DNA from: an uncultured beta proteobacterium
Lineage (GTDB): Bacteria; Pseudomonadota; Gammaproteobacteria; Burkholderiales; Burkholderiaceae_C
DNA length: 64,000 nucleotides
Reading direction: 5' to 3'
NCBI GenBank assembly: GCA_903920695.1
Contig: CAIXNB010000033.1
Location: forward strand, 1-64,000
The notes under the pieces are model-generated. The model saw nothing but the letters and a program-made list of their open reading frames with translations. It had not been told where the DNA came from and ran no database searches. Positions 45,032-53,890 of the stretch are shown one piece after another (position 1 is the first letter of the stretch; each line of letters begins with the position of its first letter). Both the position numbers and the translations under genes were made by a program.

Positions 45032-47002
45032 CTACTCACTCGCTGCCGACAGCCACAGCGTCACCGTCGTGCCAACGCCAAACTGGCTCTCGATCTGCAC
45101 CGCGCCACCGTGCAGCTCGATGATCTCCTTGACGATGCTCATGCCCAGGCCGGTGCCCGGAATATTGCCTGAGCTATCGGCACGGTAAAAGCGTTCGCAA
45201 ACGCGCGCCGTCTGCTGCGCCGTCATGCCGATGCCGTGATCAACGACACGGATGCCGACACGCCCCGCTGGCTCAGCGCCGGCAAGCGCGCGGTCAAAGC
45301 CAACCAGGCTGATCGTCACGGCGCCACCGGCCGGTGAATACTTGTAGGCGTTGGCGAGAATGTTGCGCACTGCCTGCATCAGCTTGCTGCGGTCAGCGCG
45401 CACCCGGCACGGCTGCGCCGGCACATCGATCAGCGCCACCTGCTGTCCGGCCGACACGCCGAAATCGGCAACCAGTTCCTGCAGCAGTTCAACGGCATCA
45501 ATGCTGGCAAAGTGAAAATCCTTGCCACGCCGGTCATCGATGCGGACCAGATCGAGCAGCTCGTTGATGATGGCCACCATGATCTCGGACTGGCGGTAGA
45601 TGATGCCCAGGAATTCATGCCGCTCTTCGGTGGAAAACTCCCGCGCCATCATCAGTTCCGAATAGCCGTAGATGCTGGCCATCGGCGTGCGCAACTCGTG
45701 CGCCGCGTGCGAAAGGAACTCGCTCTTCATGCGGTCGATTTCAGTTTCCTGCGTGACATCGCGGAAATAGAGAATCTGCGAAACAGTCTCGGCCTGCGAC
45801 AGCCGCAGACCCATTTCGAGTACGTGCTTGCCCGGGCCTGACAGCTCGATCAGTTGACGCCGCCCGCTAGCGCTTGCCTGCTGCGGATCGTGTCCGCCCA
45901 GAAGATCCTCGGCGCCCAGGCCAGTCTTGAGCGCTTCAATACCGGGGAAGCCCACCGGATCGAGACAGGCACGCGCCAGTTGCTCGGAAAAATCCGCCTC
46001 CTCGATTCCGATGATCGTAGCGGGCTCCAGACCCGTCATGCGGAAAAAAGCCGGGCTGGCGTACTTGACGCAGTGCTGCGCATCGAACGAGATGAAGCCA
46101 TCGGGGCTGAGATCAAAAATGGCGTTGAGCTGCTCGGTGTGCTCACGGATGCGCCCCAGCGCTGCTTCCAGTTCGTGCTGGGCTGCAACACGCATCTGGT
46201 TCTCGACGCGCAACACCGCATGGCCGTCTTCTAGCTGTGCGTGCTTTTCCTGCAAGGCCGCAGCGATGCGCGCCGTCTCTTCGTTGGCGCGCGTCAATTG
46301 ATCGACACGTTCCGCGATGGCGCGCGACATGACGTTGAAGGCCGCGCCCAGACGCCCGACATCGTCCACACCCTCGGGCACCGGCGCTGGCGTCAACTGC
46401 CCCTGCGCCACCTTGAGACTGGCCGCCGTCAAGAGCGAGAGTTGGCGCGTGATCAGCAAGCCGAGCAGCGTCAGGAGCGCGGCCGACAGCAGCAACTCGC
46501 CGCCGGCAATGACGATGCCCTGGGTCAGCAAATTCTTGCGTGCCACCAGGATGCGATTGAGGTCAAGCCCGAACTGCAGCTTGCCCAGCGCCTGCCCGGC
46601 CAGCTTGATCGGCAGTTCAAGGTCGTAACGCGGTGGATCATCATCGTCGTCGAGGGTGAATTGTTGGTCGATCGCGGGCAGCGGTGTATTGATCGGCCAG
46701 CCGCTGGTGGCGACGATGACGCCGCTGGCGTCAGTCACCGCCAGGTAGTCGATGCCGCGGATCGCGTGGCTTTCATCGAGCACTGCCTGCACGGTGGCGT
46801 AGTCATACTGCGCCAGCGGCGCCACCAGCGCCGCCGAGAGCACCGGCGCAATTTGCTCGGCCTGCTCGCGGGCCTGGTCGCCCATGGCGTCATGCAACAG
46901 TCGCAGACTGTTGCCGACCAGGATCGCCAGCATCACAAATTCAACCAGCAGTGCCGCCAGCACCAGCCGGCCGCGCACGGTGCGCCAAGGCCAGAAGTGC
47001 AT
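45032..47002 (-). CDS. Membrane sensor histidine kinase (HAMP-PAS-HisKA-HATPase)
   Basis: 656 aa. A membrane segment (about 13-31), a periplasmic domain (about 35-155), a second membrane segment (about 160-185), HAMP, a coiled coil, a PAS domain (about 290-415), HisKA with H435 in SHAAHELRTPM, and HATPase with NILANAYKYSP, DHGIGM and GTGLGMSI. The ATG overlaps the stop of the PhnD-like binding protein by one base, so the two are translated together and the binding protein is likely its periplasmic sensor partner. No response regulator is within several kilobases. Confidence 0.92.
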   Translation of the reverse strand: MHFWPWRTVRGRLVLAALLVEFVMLAILVGNSLRLLHDAMGDQAREQAEQIAPVLSAALVAPLAQYDYATVQAVLDESHAIRGIDYLAVTDASGVIVATSGWPINTPLPAIDQQFTLDDDDDPPRYDLELPIKLAGQALGKLQFGLDLNRILVARKNLLTQGIVIAGGELLLSAALLTLLGLLITRQLSLLTAASLKVAQGQLTPAPVPEGVDDVGRLGAAFNVMSRAIAERVDQLTRANEETARIAAALQEKHAQLEDGHAVLRVENQMRVAAQHELEAALGRIREHTEQLNAIFDLSPDGFISFDAQHCVKYASPAFFRMTGLEPATIIGIEEADFSEQLARACLDPVGFPGIEALKTGLGAEDLLGGHDPQQASASGRRQLIELSGPGKHVLEMGLRLSQAETVSQILYFRDVTQETEIDRMKSEFLSHAAHELRTPMASIYGYSELMMAREFSTEERHEFLGIIYRQSEIMVAIINELLDLVRIDDRRGKDFHFASIDAVELLQELVADFGVSAGQQVALIDVPAQPCRVRADRSKLMQAVRNILANAYKYSPAGGAVTISLVGFDRALAGAEPAGRVGIRVVDHGIGMTAQQTARVCERFYRADSSGNIPGTGLGMSIVKEIIELHGGAVQIESQFGVGTTVTLWLSAASE

Positions 47003-47832
47003 TATTTCCCTTGTTTGAGTACCAGACGGACTTCGTTGGCATAGGGCTCGAGCATGATCAACTCACGCGGCTCGAGCGCCCGATAGCCACCGAGCTGATA
47101 CCGTGTGAAGTACTGCTTGCCATCCGCTGTCTCGGCAAATGCCCAAAGCGCCGCCAGAATGCTCTTCTGCTGCCGGGCGTGGCGCGCATTGAGCAGGTAG
47201 ACGCGACCGGCCATCGGCAGGCTCTCGGCCAGCAGCCGCAACTGGGCGCGCACGGCGGGCGGCAGGTTCTGGAAGTTGGCCAGCGACATGAAGCCGGCAC
47301 TGCCTTCGCCCTTGAGCAAGAGCTGGCCGACGCTGTCGGAGGCGCTAACATAGCGCAGTGTGGCATTGGCAACCGAATTGCGCAGCAACCAGTGCTGCCC
47401 CCAGAGCGTGACCAGGGACGAGGCCGAAAGCCCGATCACAGTGCTGCTGGCCAGATCTTTGGGTTCGCGGTAGCGGCTGTCGGCCGCCACCAGCGCCACG
47501 GCCTTGAAGTCGGCCTGGTAGGTCAGCAGTGGCAGGTAGCGGGCATCGGTTTGCAGCAAGCGCGCCTGGTGCCCGGTGGTGATGGCGATGTCGTAATCCT
47601 GTGCCATGCCACGGCGCGCAAATTCGGTGAAATCCGGTGCCGTCACGATCTCCACCGGCCGCTGCAGCACCTGCTCCAGGTACAGGCGCAGGGGCTGGTA
47701 CATCTCGATGATGACGCGCGCGCTCGAATGCGGCGCCACGCCGATGCGAAAGGGAGCCGGTGCCGCGCCTGCCGCGAGGGCGAGCGTTGGCAGCAACAAA
47801 ATCATGGAAACAATCCAGCGAATGCAGCGCAT
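47002..47832 (-). CDS. PhnD-like periplasmic binding protein, probable sensor partner
   Basis: 276 aa. A signal peptide (about 1-21) is followed by a phosphate/phosphite/phosphonate (PhnD-type) binding fold: FRIGVAPHSSARVIIEMYQPLRLYL, then AITTGHQARLL. No ABC permease or ATPase accompanies it. Its one-base overlap with the histidine kinase gene suggests it presents a ligand to the kinase. The ligand could be an oxyanion or a phosphonate. Confidence 0.85.
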   Translation of the reverse strand: MRCIRWIVSMILLLPTLALAAGAAPAPFRIGVAPHSSARVIIEMYQPLRLYLEQVLQRPVEIVTAPDFTEFARRGMAQDYDIAITTGHQARLLQTDARYLPLLTYQADFKAVALVAADSRYREPKDLASSTVIGLSASSLVTLWGQHWLLRNSVANATLRYVSASDSVGQLLLKGEGSAGFMSLANFQNLPPAVRAQLRLLAESLPMAGRVYLLNARHARQQKSILAALWAFAETADGKQYFTRYQLGGYRALEPRELIMLEPYANEVRLVLKQGK

Positions 47833-47945
47833 CGTGATCAGCCTTGAAAACAGATGAGAGAAACGCCCACCGCATCCCCCGGTCGGGATCTGGCGGATGG
47901 CAGGGCTGGCCCGATGTTACCCGCCTGCGCGCACCGCAGGGCGCA

Positions 47946-48446
47946 TCACTGCGGCACGCGCGGCGCGCGTCTGGCGCCGGCCACTGCCGCAAGCGTGCGC
48001 GCCTTTGGATAAATGACTTTTTCCTCAAGTTCGATATGACCGAGGTTGAGGTCCCGAAATACTTCCACGTTGTGCTGAAACTCGGCGTTGTCGATCCAAT
48101 GGTTGCCCAGGGCGATGGCGCGCAATTGCGGCGCCAGTTCAAGCCAATCTTCCTCGATCCAGCCGTGGTCCTGCTGCAGCATGCGCAGCAGCGACGCCAG
48201 CTCGGCATCATCGCTGGCCCGCAGCGGTGCAAAGACCAGCTTCTCTTCGTCCCGATGGTGCTGGCGCAAGGTGCTGGAGAAAAAGGCCTCTATGGCAGTG
48301 GCCTGCTGCTGCGCAAACAGGTTGATGCCCTGCGCCTCGACATGCACGGCCAGCGCCGTCAACCGCGTCAGGCACTCGATGATCTGCTGATGACAGGCAT
48401 CAAGAACATCAAGCTTAGCGGCAATCGGACGCGGGACAGCGCTCAT
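47946..48446 (-). CDS. Hemerythrin-like metal-binding protein
   Basis: 166 aa from ATG 48446 with GGAG upstream; a GTG at 48509 is possible. A four-helix bundle carries ligands spread as in hemerythrin: H in DACHQQ, HH and E in RQHHRDEEKL, H in QQDHGW, and H and E in LGHIELEEKVIYP. It could bind a diiron site for oxygen or NO sensing, or storage. It is monocistronic. Confidence 0.85.
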   Translation of the reverse strand: MSAVPRPIAAKLDVLDACHQQIIECLTRLTALAVHVEAQGINLFAQQQATAIEAFFSSTLRQHHRDEEKLVFAPLRASDDAELASLLRMLQQDHGWIEEDWLELAPQLRAIALGNHWIDNAEFQHNVEVFRDLNLGHIELEEKVIYPKARTLAAVAGARRAPRVPQ

Positions 48447-48546
48447 GGCATCTCCATTCAAAAACAGTGATGCCGCATGTTCGCTGTTGATTTGCATGGT
48501 GCCGGCCACAATGGGCGAATGGTGCCATCACCATTCGCCCATTTCC

Positions 48547-49563
48547 TTACTTCTGCGCAGCATCCCACACGGCATGGGTATAGGCCACTTTACCCGGGTC
48601 CTTCTTGATCACCGGGTCACTGCCACCGGCCAACAGAATCTTGACGGTGCGCTCAAACGCTGCGGGCTCCAGATAACCAATCTTCTTGGTGCCGGCATTG
48701 GTGATCAGCTTGGCCACGTTTTCCATCTGGCGCGTCTGCACCTTCAGATTGGCGCTGCCCGAGGTATCAACGGCCACCACGGCCTTGGCAGCGCCGGCGG
48801 GATCTTTGACAGCGTCATTCCAGCCCTTGAGCGTCGCCTTGAGGAACTTGCCCATGCGTTTCACAAAGGCCGGGTCTTTCAGATTCGGCTCCAGCACATA
48901 GAGGCCGTCTTCGAGCGTTGCCACGCCTTCTTTTTCATAGAAGAAAGTCACCAGATCCTTTTCCTTCACGCCGGCGTCCACCACTTGCCAGTATTCGTTG
49001 TAGATCATGGTCGAGATGCAGGCCGCCTGATCCTGCAGCAGGGGGTCCACATTGAAGCCCTGCTTGAGAACCTTGATGTCGGAATCGGTCTTGAGCCCGA
49101 GCTTGCTCATCCAGTTGAGGAACGGGTATTCGTTGCCGCCGTACCAGACGCCGAGCGTCTTGCCCTTGAAGTCCTTGGGCGTGCTCACGCCACTCTTTCG
49201 CTTGCAGGTCAGCATCAAACCCGATTGGTTGTAGATCTGCGCCACATTAACCAGCGGCACGCCGGCTTCGCGCGAGGCCAGTGCCGAGGGCATCCAATCA
49301 ACGACGATGTCAGCCTGCTTGCCGGCGAGCACCTGGGTCGGGGCAATGTCCGGGCCGCCGGGCTTGATCGTCACGTCCAGCCCTTCAGCCTTGTAGTAGC
49401 CCTTGGCAGCGGCTACATAATAGCCGGCAAACTGGGCCTGTGGCACCCATTTGAGTTGCACGGTAACGGCCTCATTGGCGACCGCCTGGCCACTGGCAGC
49501 GATGCCACATACGGCCAGCATGGCAGCCAGCAGACTGCGGGTGAACTTGGGAACACGAATCAT
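48547..49563 (-). CDS. NMT1/THI5-type ABC transporter periplasmic binding protein
   Basis: 338 aa. A clear signal peptide is cleaved near AVAN-E. The NMT1/THI5-like fold follows (LKWVPQAQFAGYYVAAAKGYYKAEGLDV), which in relatives binds pyrimidine-like or sulfonate ligands. It is the last gene of an operon whose upstream ATPase, at the divergent promoter with preT, is preceded by a RutR-like palindrome. A pyrimidine-related ligand is therefore the best guess. Confidence 0.85.
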   Translation of the reverse strand: MIRVPKFTRSLLAAMLAVCGIAASGQAVANEAVTVQLKWVPQAQFAGYYVAAAKGYYKAEGLDVTIKPGGPDIAPTQVLAGKQADIVVDWMPSALASREAGVPLVNVAQIYNQSGLMLTCKRKSGVSTPKDFKGKTLGVWYGGNEYPFLNWMSKLGLKTDSDIKVLKQGFNVDPLLQDQAACISTMIYNEYWQVVDAGVKEKDLVTFFYEKEGVATLEDGLYVLEPNLKDPAFVKRMGKFLKATLKGWNDAVKDPAGAAKAVVAVDTSGSANLKVQTRQMENVAKLITNAGTKKIGYLEPAAFERTVKILLAGGSDPVIKKDPGKVAYTHAVWDAAQK

Positions 49564-49640
49564 GAAACTCTCCTTCAGGTTTAAATAATCGAAACACTTC
49601 TCACGGACCTACCCAACCATTCGTTACCAGCACACGCCCA

Positions 49641-50510
49641 TCAAGTGCTGCGCACCGAAGGGTGCCAGAACGCAGCGCGCCGTTCCAGTGCCACCAGCAG
49701 CGCATAGGCGCTCGAACCGGTGGCTGCGGCGACCACAATCGCACCCCAAACCAGCGGCATGTTCATCTTGGAGGCCTCGGTCGAAATACGAAAGCCCAAG
49801 CCCACAGTGGGCGAGCCAAAGAATTCGGCCACGATGGCGCCAATCAGCGCCAGCGTGGCATTGACCTTGAGCGCGTTGAAGATGTAGGGCAGGCTCGATG
49901 GCAGCCGCAGTGCCAGCAGCGTGCGCGTGTAACTCGCGGCGTAGCTGTACATCAGTTCGCGCTCGAGTTTGCCTGAGGCTTTGAGACCGGCCAGGGTCGA
50001 TACCAGCATCGGAAAGAAAGTCATGAGCACCACGACCGCGGCCTTCGATGGCCATTCAAAACCGAACAACATGACGGCAATCGGTGCCACGCCGACCAGG
50101 GGCACGGCACTCGTGAGCGAGGCAATCGGCAACAGACCGCGCTGCAGGAATGGCCGGCGGTCAATTGCCACCGCGACGGCAAAACCCAGGCCGCAACCCA
50201 GGGCCCAGCCAATCAGAACAGCCTTGCCAACGGTTTCCACAAAGTCGCCCCAGAGCCGGGGCGCGTGCTCGACCATGGAATTCAAAATCAGGCTCGGGGC
50301 CGGCAGCAGAATGCGCGAAACGTCAAACGCGCGCACCAGGATTTCCCAGAACAGCAGCACCCACAGGCCAAAGAGGGCGGCGGTCAGCGTGCCAACCCAG
50401 CGGCTCCCGTTGAGACCCGCAGTGTGGTAAATACTGTAACCGGCCAGAAATACCAGCAGCGACAGCAGCGGCCAGAACAGGGGCGCATCGGCGTGCAGCA
50501 GCGCGCTCAT
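49641..50510 (-). CDS. ABC transporter permease (BPD type) 1
   Basis: 289 aa with six or more membrane segments and a BinPD loop (YSYAASYTRTLLALRLPSSLPYI). I chose ATG 50510, which overlaps the preceding permease stop (ATGA); the longer frame to 50774 reads as antisense of that gene. It pairs with the other permease to form the importer channel. Confidence 0.87.
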   Translation of the reverse strand: MSALLHADAPLFWPLLSLLVFLAGYSIYHTAGLNGSRWVGTLTAALFGLWVLLFWEILVRAFDVSRILLPAPSLILNSMVEHAPRLWGDFVETVGKAVLIGWALGCGLGFAVAVAIDRRPFLQRGLLPIASLTSAVPLVGVAPIAVMLFGFEWPSKAAVVVLMTFFPMLVSTLAGLKASGKLERELMYSYAASYTRTLLALRLPSSLPYIFNALKVNATLALIGAIVAEFFGSPTVGLGFRISTEASKMNMPLVWGAIVVAAATGSSAYALLVALERRAAFWHPSVRST

Positions 50511-51400
50511 ACGCCGCCCCGCTTGCGCAAGACCAGACGCTCCACCAGTGCCACGGCGGCCGTCAATGTCAACCCGAGCAGGGCCGACATCACGAGCGCC
50601 GACCAGATTTGCACCGTCTGTCCGTAATACGATCCGGTCAACAGTCGCGCGCCCAGGCCGGCTTGGGCGCCAGTCGGCAACTCGGCCACCATGGCCCCCA
50701 CCAGCCCGGCTGAGATGCCGACGCGCAGCGCCGGAAACAGAAAGGGCAGCGCAGCCGGCAGACGCAGCAACCACAGGGTCTGCCAGCGCGTGGCGGCGTA
50801 GGTGTGCAGCATCTCGGTTTCAATCGTCTGCGGTGAGCGCAGCCCGACCACCGTGGCCACCGTCACCGGGAAAAAGCACAGGTACATGGCGATCACCGCT
50901 TTCGGCGCGACACCGGAAAACCCGAGGCTGCCAAGAATCACTAACACGATTGGTGCGATGGCCAGCACCGGCACCGTTTGTGACGCCACGATCCAGGGCA
51001 TCAAGGCCCGATCCAGTGTGCGACTGTGCACGATCAGCACCGACAGCAGCAAGCCCAGCAGCGTGCCCATAACAAAACCGACCAGGGTTGATTGGCCGGT
51101 AACGCCAACGTGGTACAGCAGATTGCGCGGATGGTCGATCGGCCACTCGGTGAGACTGCCGTAGAAGTCCAGCGCGACCTGGTGCGGCGCCGGCATCAGC
51201 GGGCGCTCCATCGTCATGGTGGCATGGAACAGTTCCTGCCAGGTGTAGCCGGCATCGGCATCCAGAACGCGCTCGATGGCGCCCGGTGCGTTCAAGGCCC
51301 AGGCCGCCAGATACCAGGCCAGCAGCAGGGCCAGCACCACAACGCCAACGGGCAGGCCGCTATGCCATGCACGTTGCGCCCAGTGGCGCTGCTCAGCCAT
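50507..51400 (-). CDS. ABC transporter permease (BPD type) 2
   Basis: 297 aa with six or more membrane helices and an EAA-type loop (HTYAATRWQTLWLLRLPAALPFL). I chose ATG 51400, which overlaps the ATPase stop by 8 nt; the frame to 51502 is inside the ATPase gene. Two different permeases imply a heterodimeric channel. Confidence 0.87.
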   Translation of the reverse strand: MAEQRHWAQRAWHSGLPVGVVVLALLLAWYLAAWALNAPGAIERVLDADAGYTWQELFHATMTMERPLMPAPHQVALDFYGSLTEWPIDHPRNLLYHVGVTGQSTLVGFVMGTLLGLLLSVLIVHSRTLDRALMPWIVASQTVPVLAIAPIVLVILGSLGFSGVAPKAVIAMYLCFFPVTVATVVGLRSPQTIETEMLHTYAATRWQTLWLLRLPAALPFLFPALRVGISAGLVGAMVAELPTGAQAGLGARLLTGSYYGQTVQIWSALVMSALLGLTLTAAVALVERLVLRKRGGV

Positions 51401-52202
51401 GGTGGCCGTCCGCCAGCGTCTCGCGCACTTCATGCGCGACGGCCATGAAGTCGGCGCTGTCGCGCAGGCCCAGATGCCGGTCATCTGGCAGCGGCGAGTC
51501 AATCACTTTCACAATGCGCCCGGGGCGCGGCGACATCACGACGATCTTGGTCGACAGATAGACCGCCTCGGCAATTGAGTGCGTTACGAACAACACGGTG
51601 CGGCGCTCACGCTGCCAGAGTTGCTGCAGTTGTTCATTGAGCCGATCTCGCGTGATTTCGTCGAGCGCGCCAAACGGCTCGTCCATCATCAGGATGCGTG
51701 GCTCAAAGGACAGCGCACGCGCAATCGAGACGCGCTGCTGCATTCCACCTGAAAGCTGCCACGGATATTTGCCTTCGAAGCCCTTGAGCCCGACCCGCTC
51801 CAGATGTTCAATGGCAATCCGGCGCGCCTCGGCGCGGCCCTTGCCCTGGATCTGCAACGGCAGCGTGACATTGCCCAACACGGTACGCCAGGGGAACAGG
51901 GCGGGCGCCTGAAACACATAGCCGTAGGCGCGCGCCAACCGGGCTTCGTGCGGCGAAACGCCATTGACCAGCACGGAGCCAGCGCAGATCTGTTCCAGAT
52001 CGGCAACGACACGCATCAACGTGGTCTTGCCGCAGCCAGACGGCCCGATCAAGGACACGAACTCGCCTTCCGCAATCTCCAGATCAATGTCGCTCAGTGC
52101 ATGCACCGGCGTATCAGCCGTCTGGTACACCACGCTAGCCTGCTGCACTTGCACAGCGAACCGGTTGGGCGTAGCAGAGCGAATTGTTTCTTGTGGGGTC
52201 AT
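51393..52202 (-). CDS. ABC transporter ATP-binding protein (nitrate/taurine type)
   Basis: 269 aa. Walker A GPSGCGKTT, signature LSGGMQQR, Walker B ILMMDEPFGALD and VTHSIAEA. It belongs to the TauB/SsuB/NrtD-like subfamily that serves NMT1-type binding proteins. I chose ATG 52202; the frame extends to 52388 but the conserved part begins after it and the extension would cover the RutR-like site. It is the first gene of the importer operon. Confidence 0.9.
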   Translation of the reverse strand: MTPQETIRSATPNRFAVQVQQASVVYQTADTPVHALSDIDLEIAEGEFVSLIGPSGCGKTTLMRVVADLEQICAGSVLVNGVSPHEARLARAYGYVFQAPALFPWRTVLGNVTLPLQIQGKGRAEARRIAIEHLERVGLKGFEGKYPWQLSGGMQQRVSIARALSFEPRILMMDEPFGALDEITRDRLNEQLQQLWQRERRTVLFVTHSIAEAVYLSTKIVVMSPRPGRIVKVIDSPLPDDRHLGLRDSADFMAVAHEVRETLADGHHG

Positions 52203-52239
52203 GGGTGCAGCAGCACTACAAAAATTATTGAGCCATAAG

Positions 52240-52255
52240 TTAACCAACTGGTCAG
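52240..52255. promoter_or_regulatory. RutR-like operator upstream of the ABC importer operon
   Basis: TTAACCAACTGGTCAG matches the RutR consensus TTGACCANNTGGTCAA at 12 of 14 defined positions. It lies 38 nt upstream of the ATPase start. RutR is the uracil-responsive TetR regulator of pyrimidine use, so this suggests derepression by pyrimidines. The site is predicted by eye. Confidence 0.6.
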
Positions 52256-52472
52256 TTTCCTTGAGCCCATGTAAGCCAGTTTCGTGCCAGTGCCTACGCT
52301 GCCCCCAACGGGATTCTGACCCTTTGATCCGGCGCAAGCATACCCCAGCAATTGCGAAAACCTCTACATATTCAGGCGGTTCTATCAAGCAAAGGAGTGG
52401 CGCAGCACAGCACCCACGGGCAAACCCCTAGTTACAAGGCGGCACGGACGTTGCTAGTATTTGGCCCAGAAT

Positions 52473-52488
52473 CTGACTAAATGGTCAG
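52473..52488. promoter_or_regulatory. RutR-like operator upstream of preT
   Basis: CTGACTAAATGGTCAG matches the RutR consensus at 11 of 14 defined positions, with TCTGAC/GTCAGA arms one base wider. It lies 20 nt upstream of the preT start, so it would block early transcription. Together with the site at 52240 it brackets the divergent intergenic region. Confidence 0.6.
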
Positions 52489-52508
52489 ATTTTTTCAGGA
52501 GATCTTGC

Positions 52509-53858
52509 GTGTCCACTCAAACTCATCCCGACATCCGCCCGGGTCGCCTCAACCCGGACGAATACCTGCGGCGCTTCTCCGACGCCAATCCGCGAATGAC
52601 CGTGGCACAAGCGCTGCTCGAAGCCGAGCGTTGCCTCTATTGCTTCGATGCACCCTGTGCCAGCGCCTGCCCGACGCATATTGATGTGCCGTCCTTCATC
52701 CGCCGCATCGCTGATGCGAACCTGCGTGGTGCGGCGCGCACCATACTGGACTCCAATCCGATGGGTGGCATGTGCGCGCGCGTCTGCCCGACCGAAGTGC
52801 TGTGCGAGCAGGTCTGCGTGCGCAACACCCAGGAAGGCAAGCCGGTGGCGATTGGCCGCCTGCAGCGTCATGCGGTCGACGCCGTGCTGTCGGAGTCGGC
52901 GACAGCGCTGTTCACACGCGCACCCAGCACTGGCAAACGCATTGCCATCGTTGGTGCCGGCCCGGCCGGCCTGACCTGCGCCCACACGCTGGCGCGCCTC
53001 GGGCACACGGTGGTGATGTTCGATGCGCGACCAAAGGCCGGCGGACTCAACGAATACGGCCTGGCCACGTACAAGACGCCCGAAGGCTTTGCGCAACACG
53101 AGTTGGCCTGGCTGCTCTCCATCGGCGGTATCGAGGTACGCAACAACTGGAAGCTCGCCAGCGCCGCGCAACTGGCCGCGCTGCAACACGAATTCGACGC
53201 CGTCTTTCTGGGCCTCGGGCTGGCCGGCACGCACCAACTGGGAATACCGGGGGAGTCATTCAGCGGTGTGCAGGACGCAGTTGACTTTATCGCCGCGCTG
53301 CGCCAGAGCAGCGACCTCGCAGCGCTGCCGATCGGACGCCGCGTCGTCGTCATCGGCGGCGGCATGACGGCGGTCGATGCCGCCGTGCAGGCCAAGCTGC
53401 TGGGCGCGCAAAAAGTGGACATGGTGTACCGGCGCGGTGCGCAGCACATGCCGGCATCGCAGGCCGAACAGGACTGGGCGCAGACGCGCGGTGTGACGAT
53501 TCGCCACTGGCTCGCTCCGCTTGAAATTCTGGGCAGAGACGGCAAGGCACGCGCCGTGCGCTTCGAGCACCAGGACCTGATCGACGGCAAGCTGACGCCA
53601 ACGGGTGAGTTCGAGGAGATCGAAGTCGACATGGTGCTCAAGGCAATTGGCCAGCAGATGCTCAGCTCGGTGCTGGCCGAGGCCGGCGTGGCACTCACCG
53701 GTGGGCGCATTGCCACCGCCGACGACGGCGCTACCAGCCTAGCCGGCATCTGGGCCGGTGGCGACTGCCGCGCTGGCGGCCTCGACCTGACCGTCGAAGC
53801 AGTCGCCCACGGCAAGCAATCGGCGCAAGCCATGCACGCGCAACTGATGCGCGCCTGA
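52509..53858 (+). CDS. preT: NAD-dependent dihydropyrimidine dehydrogenase, PreT subunit
   Basis: 449 aa. GTG 52509 with CAGGAG 7 nt upstream is preferred over the frame start at 52461, which would place the operator inside the gene. N-terminal cysteine-rich Fe-S segment (ERCLYCFDAPCASACP, then NPMGGMCARVCPTEVLCEQVC), FAD Rossmann GAGPAGLT, and a second NAD(H)-binding GGGMTAVD. It passes electrons from NADH to PreA for reduction of uracil or thymine. It is the first gene of the catabolic operon. Confidence 0.93.
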   Translation: MSTQTHPDIRPGRLNPDEYLRRFSDANPRMTVAQALLEAERCLYCFDAPCASACPTHIDVPSFIRRIADANLRGAARTILDSNPMGGMCARVCPTEVLCEQVCVRNTQEGKPVAIGRLQRHAVDAVLSESATALFTRAPSTGKRIAIVGAGPAGLTCAHTLARLGHTVVMFDARPKAGGLNEYGLATYKTPEGFAQHELAWLLSIGGIEVRNNWKLASAAQLAALQHEFDAVFLGLGLAGTHQLGIPGESFSGVQDAVDFIAALRQSSDLAALPIGRRVVVIGGGMTAVDAAVQAKLLGAQKVDMVYRRGAQHMPASQAEQDWAQTRGVTIRHWLAPLEILGRDGKARAVRFEHQDLIDGKLTPTGEFEEIEVDMVLKAIGQQMLSSVLAEAGVALTGGRIATADDGATSLAGIWAGGDCRAGGLDLTVEAVAHGKQSAQAMHAQLMRA

Positions 53859-53890
53859 AGCCAGCCACCTCCTAACCGTCAAGGGCAATC

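Noticed and set aside
47002..47832. Part of a C-P lyase (phn) transporter.
   Set aside because: No PhnC, PhnE or C-P lyase genes nearby; it is coupled to a kinase instead.
49641..50774. Longer start (377 codons) for the first ABC permease.
   Set aside because: The extension runs inside the neighbouring permease gene; ATG 50510 overlaps its stop by ATGA.
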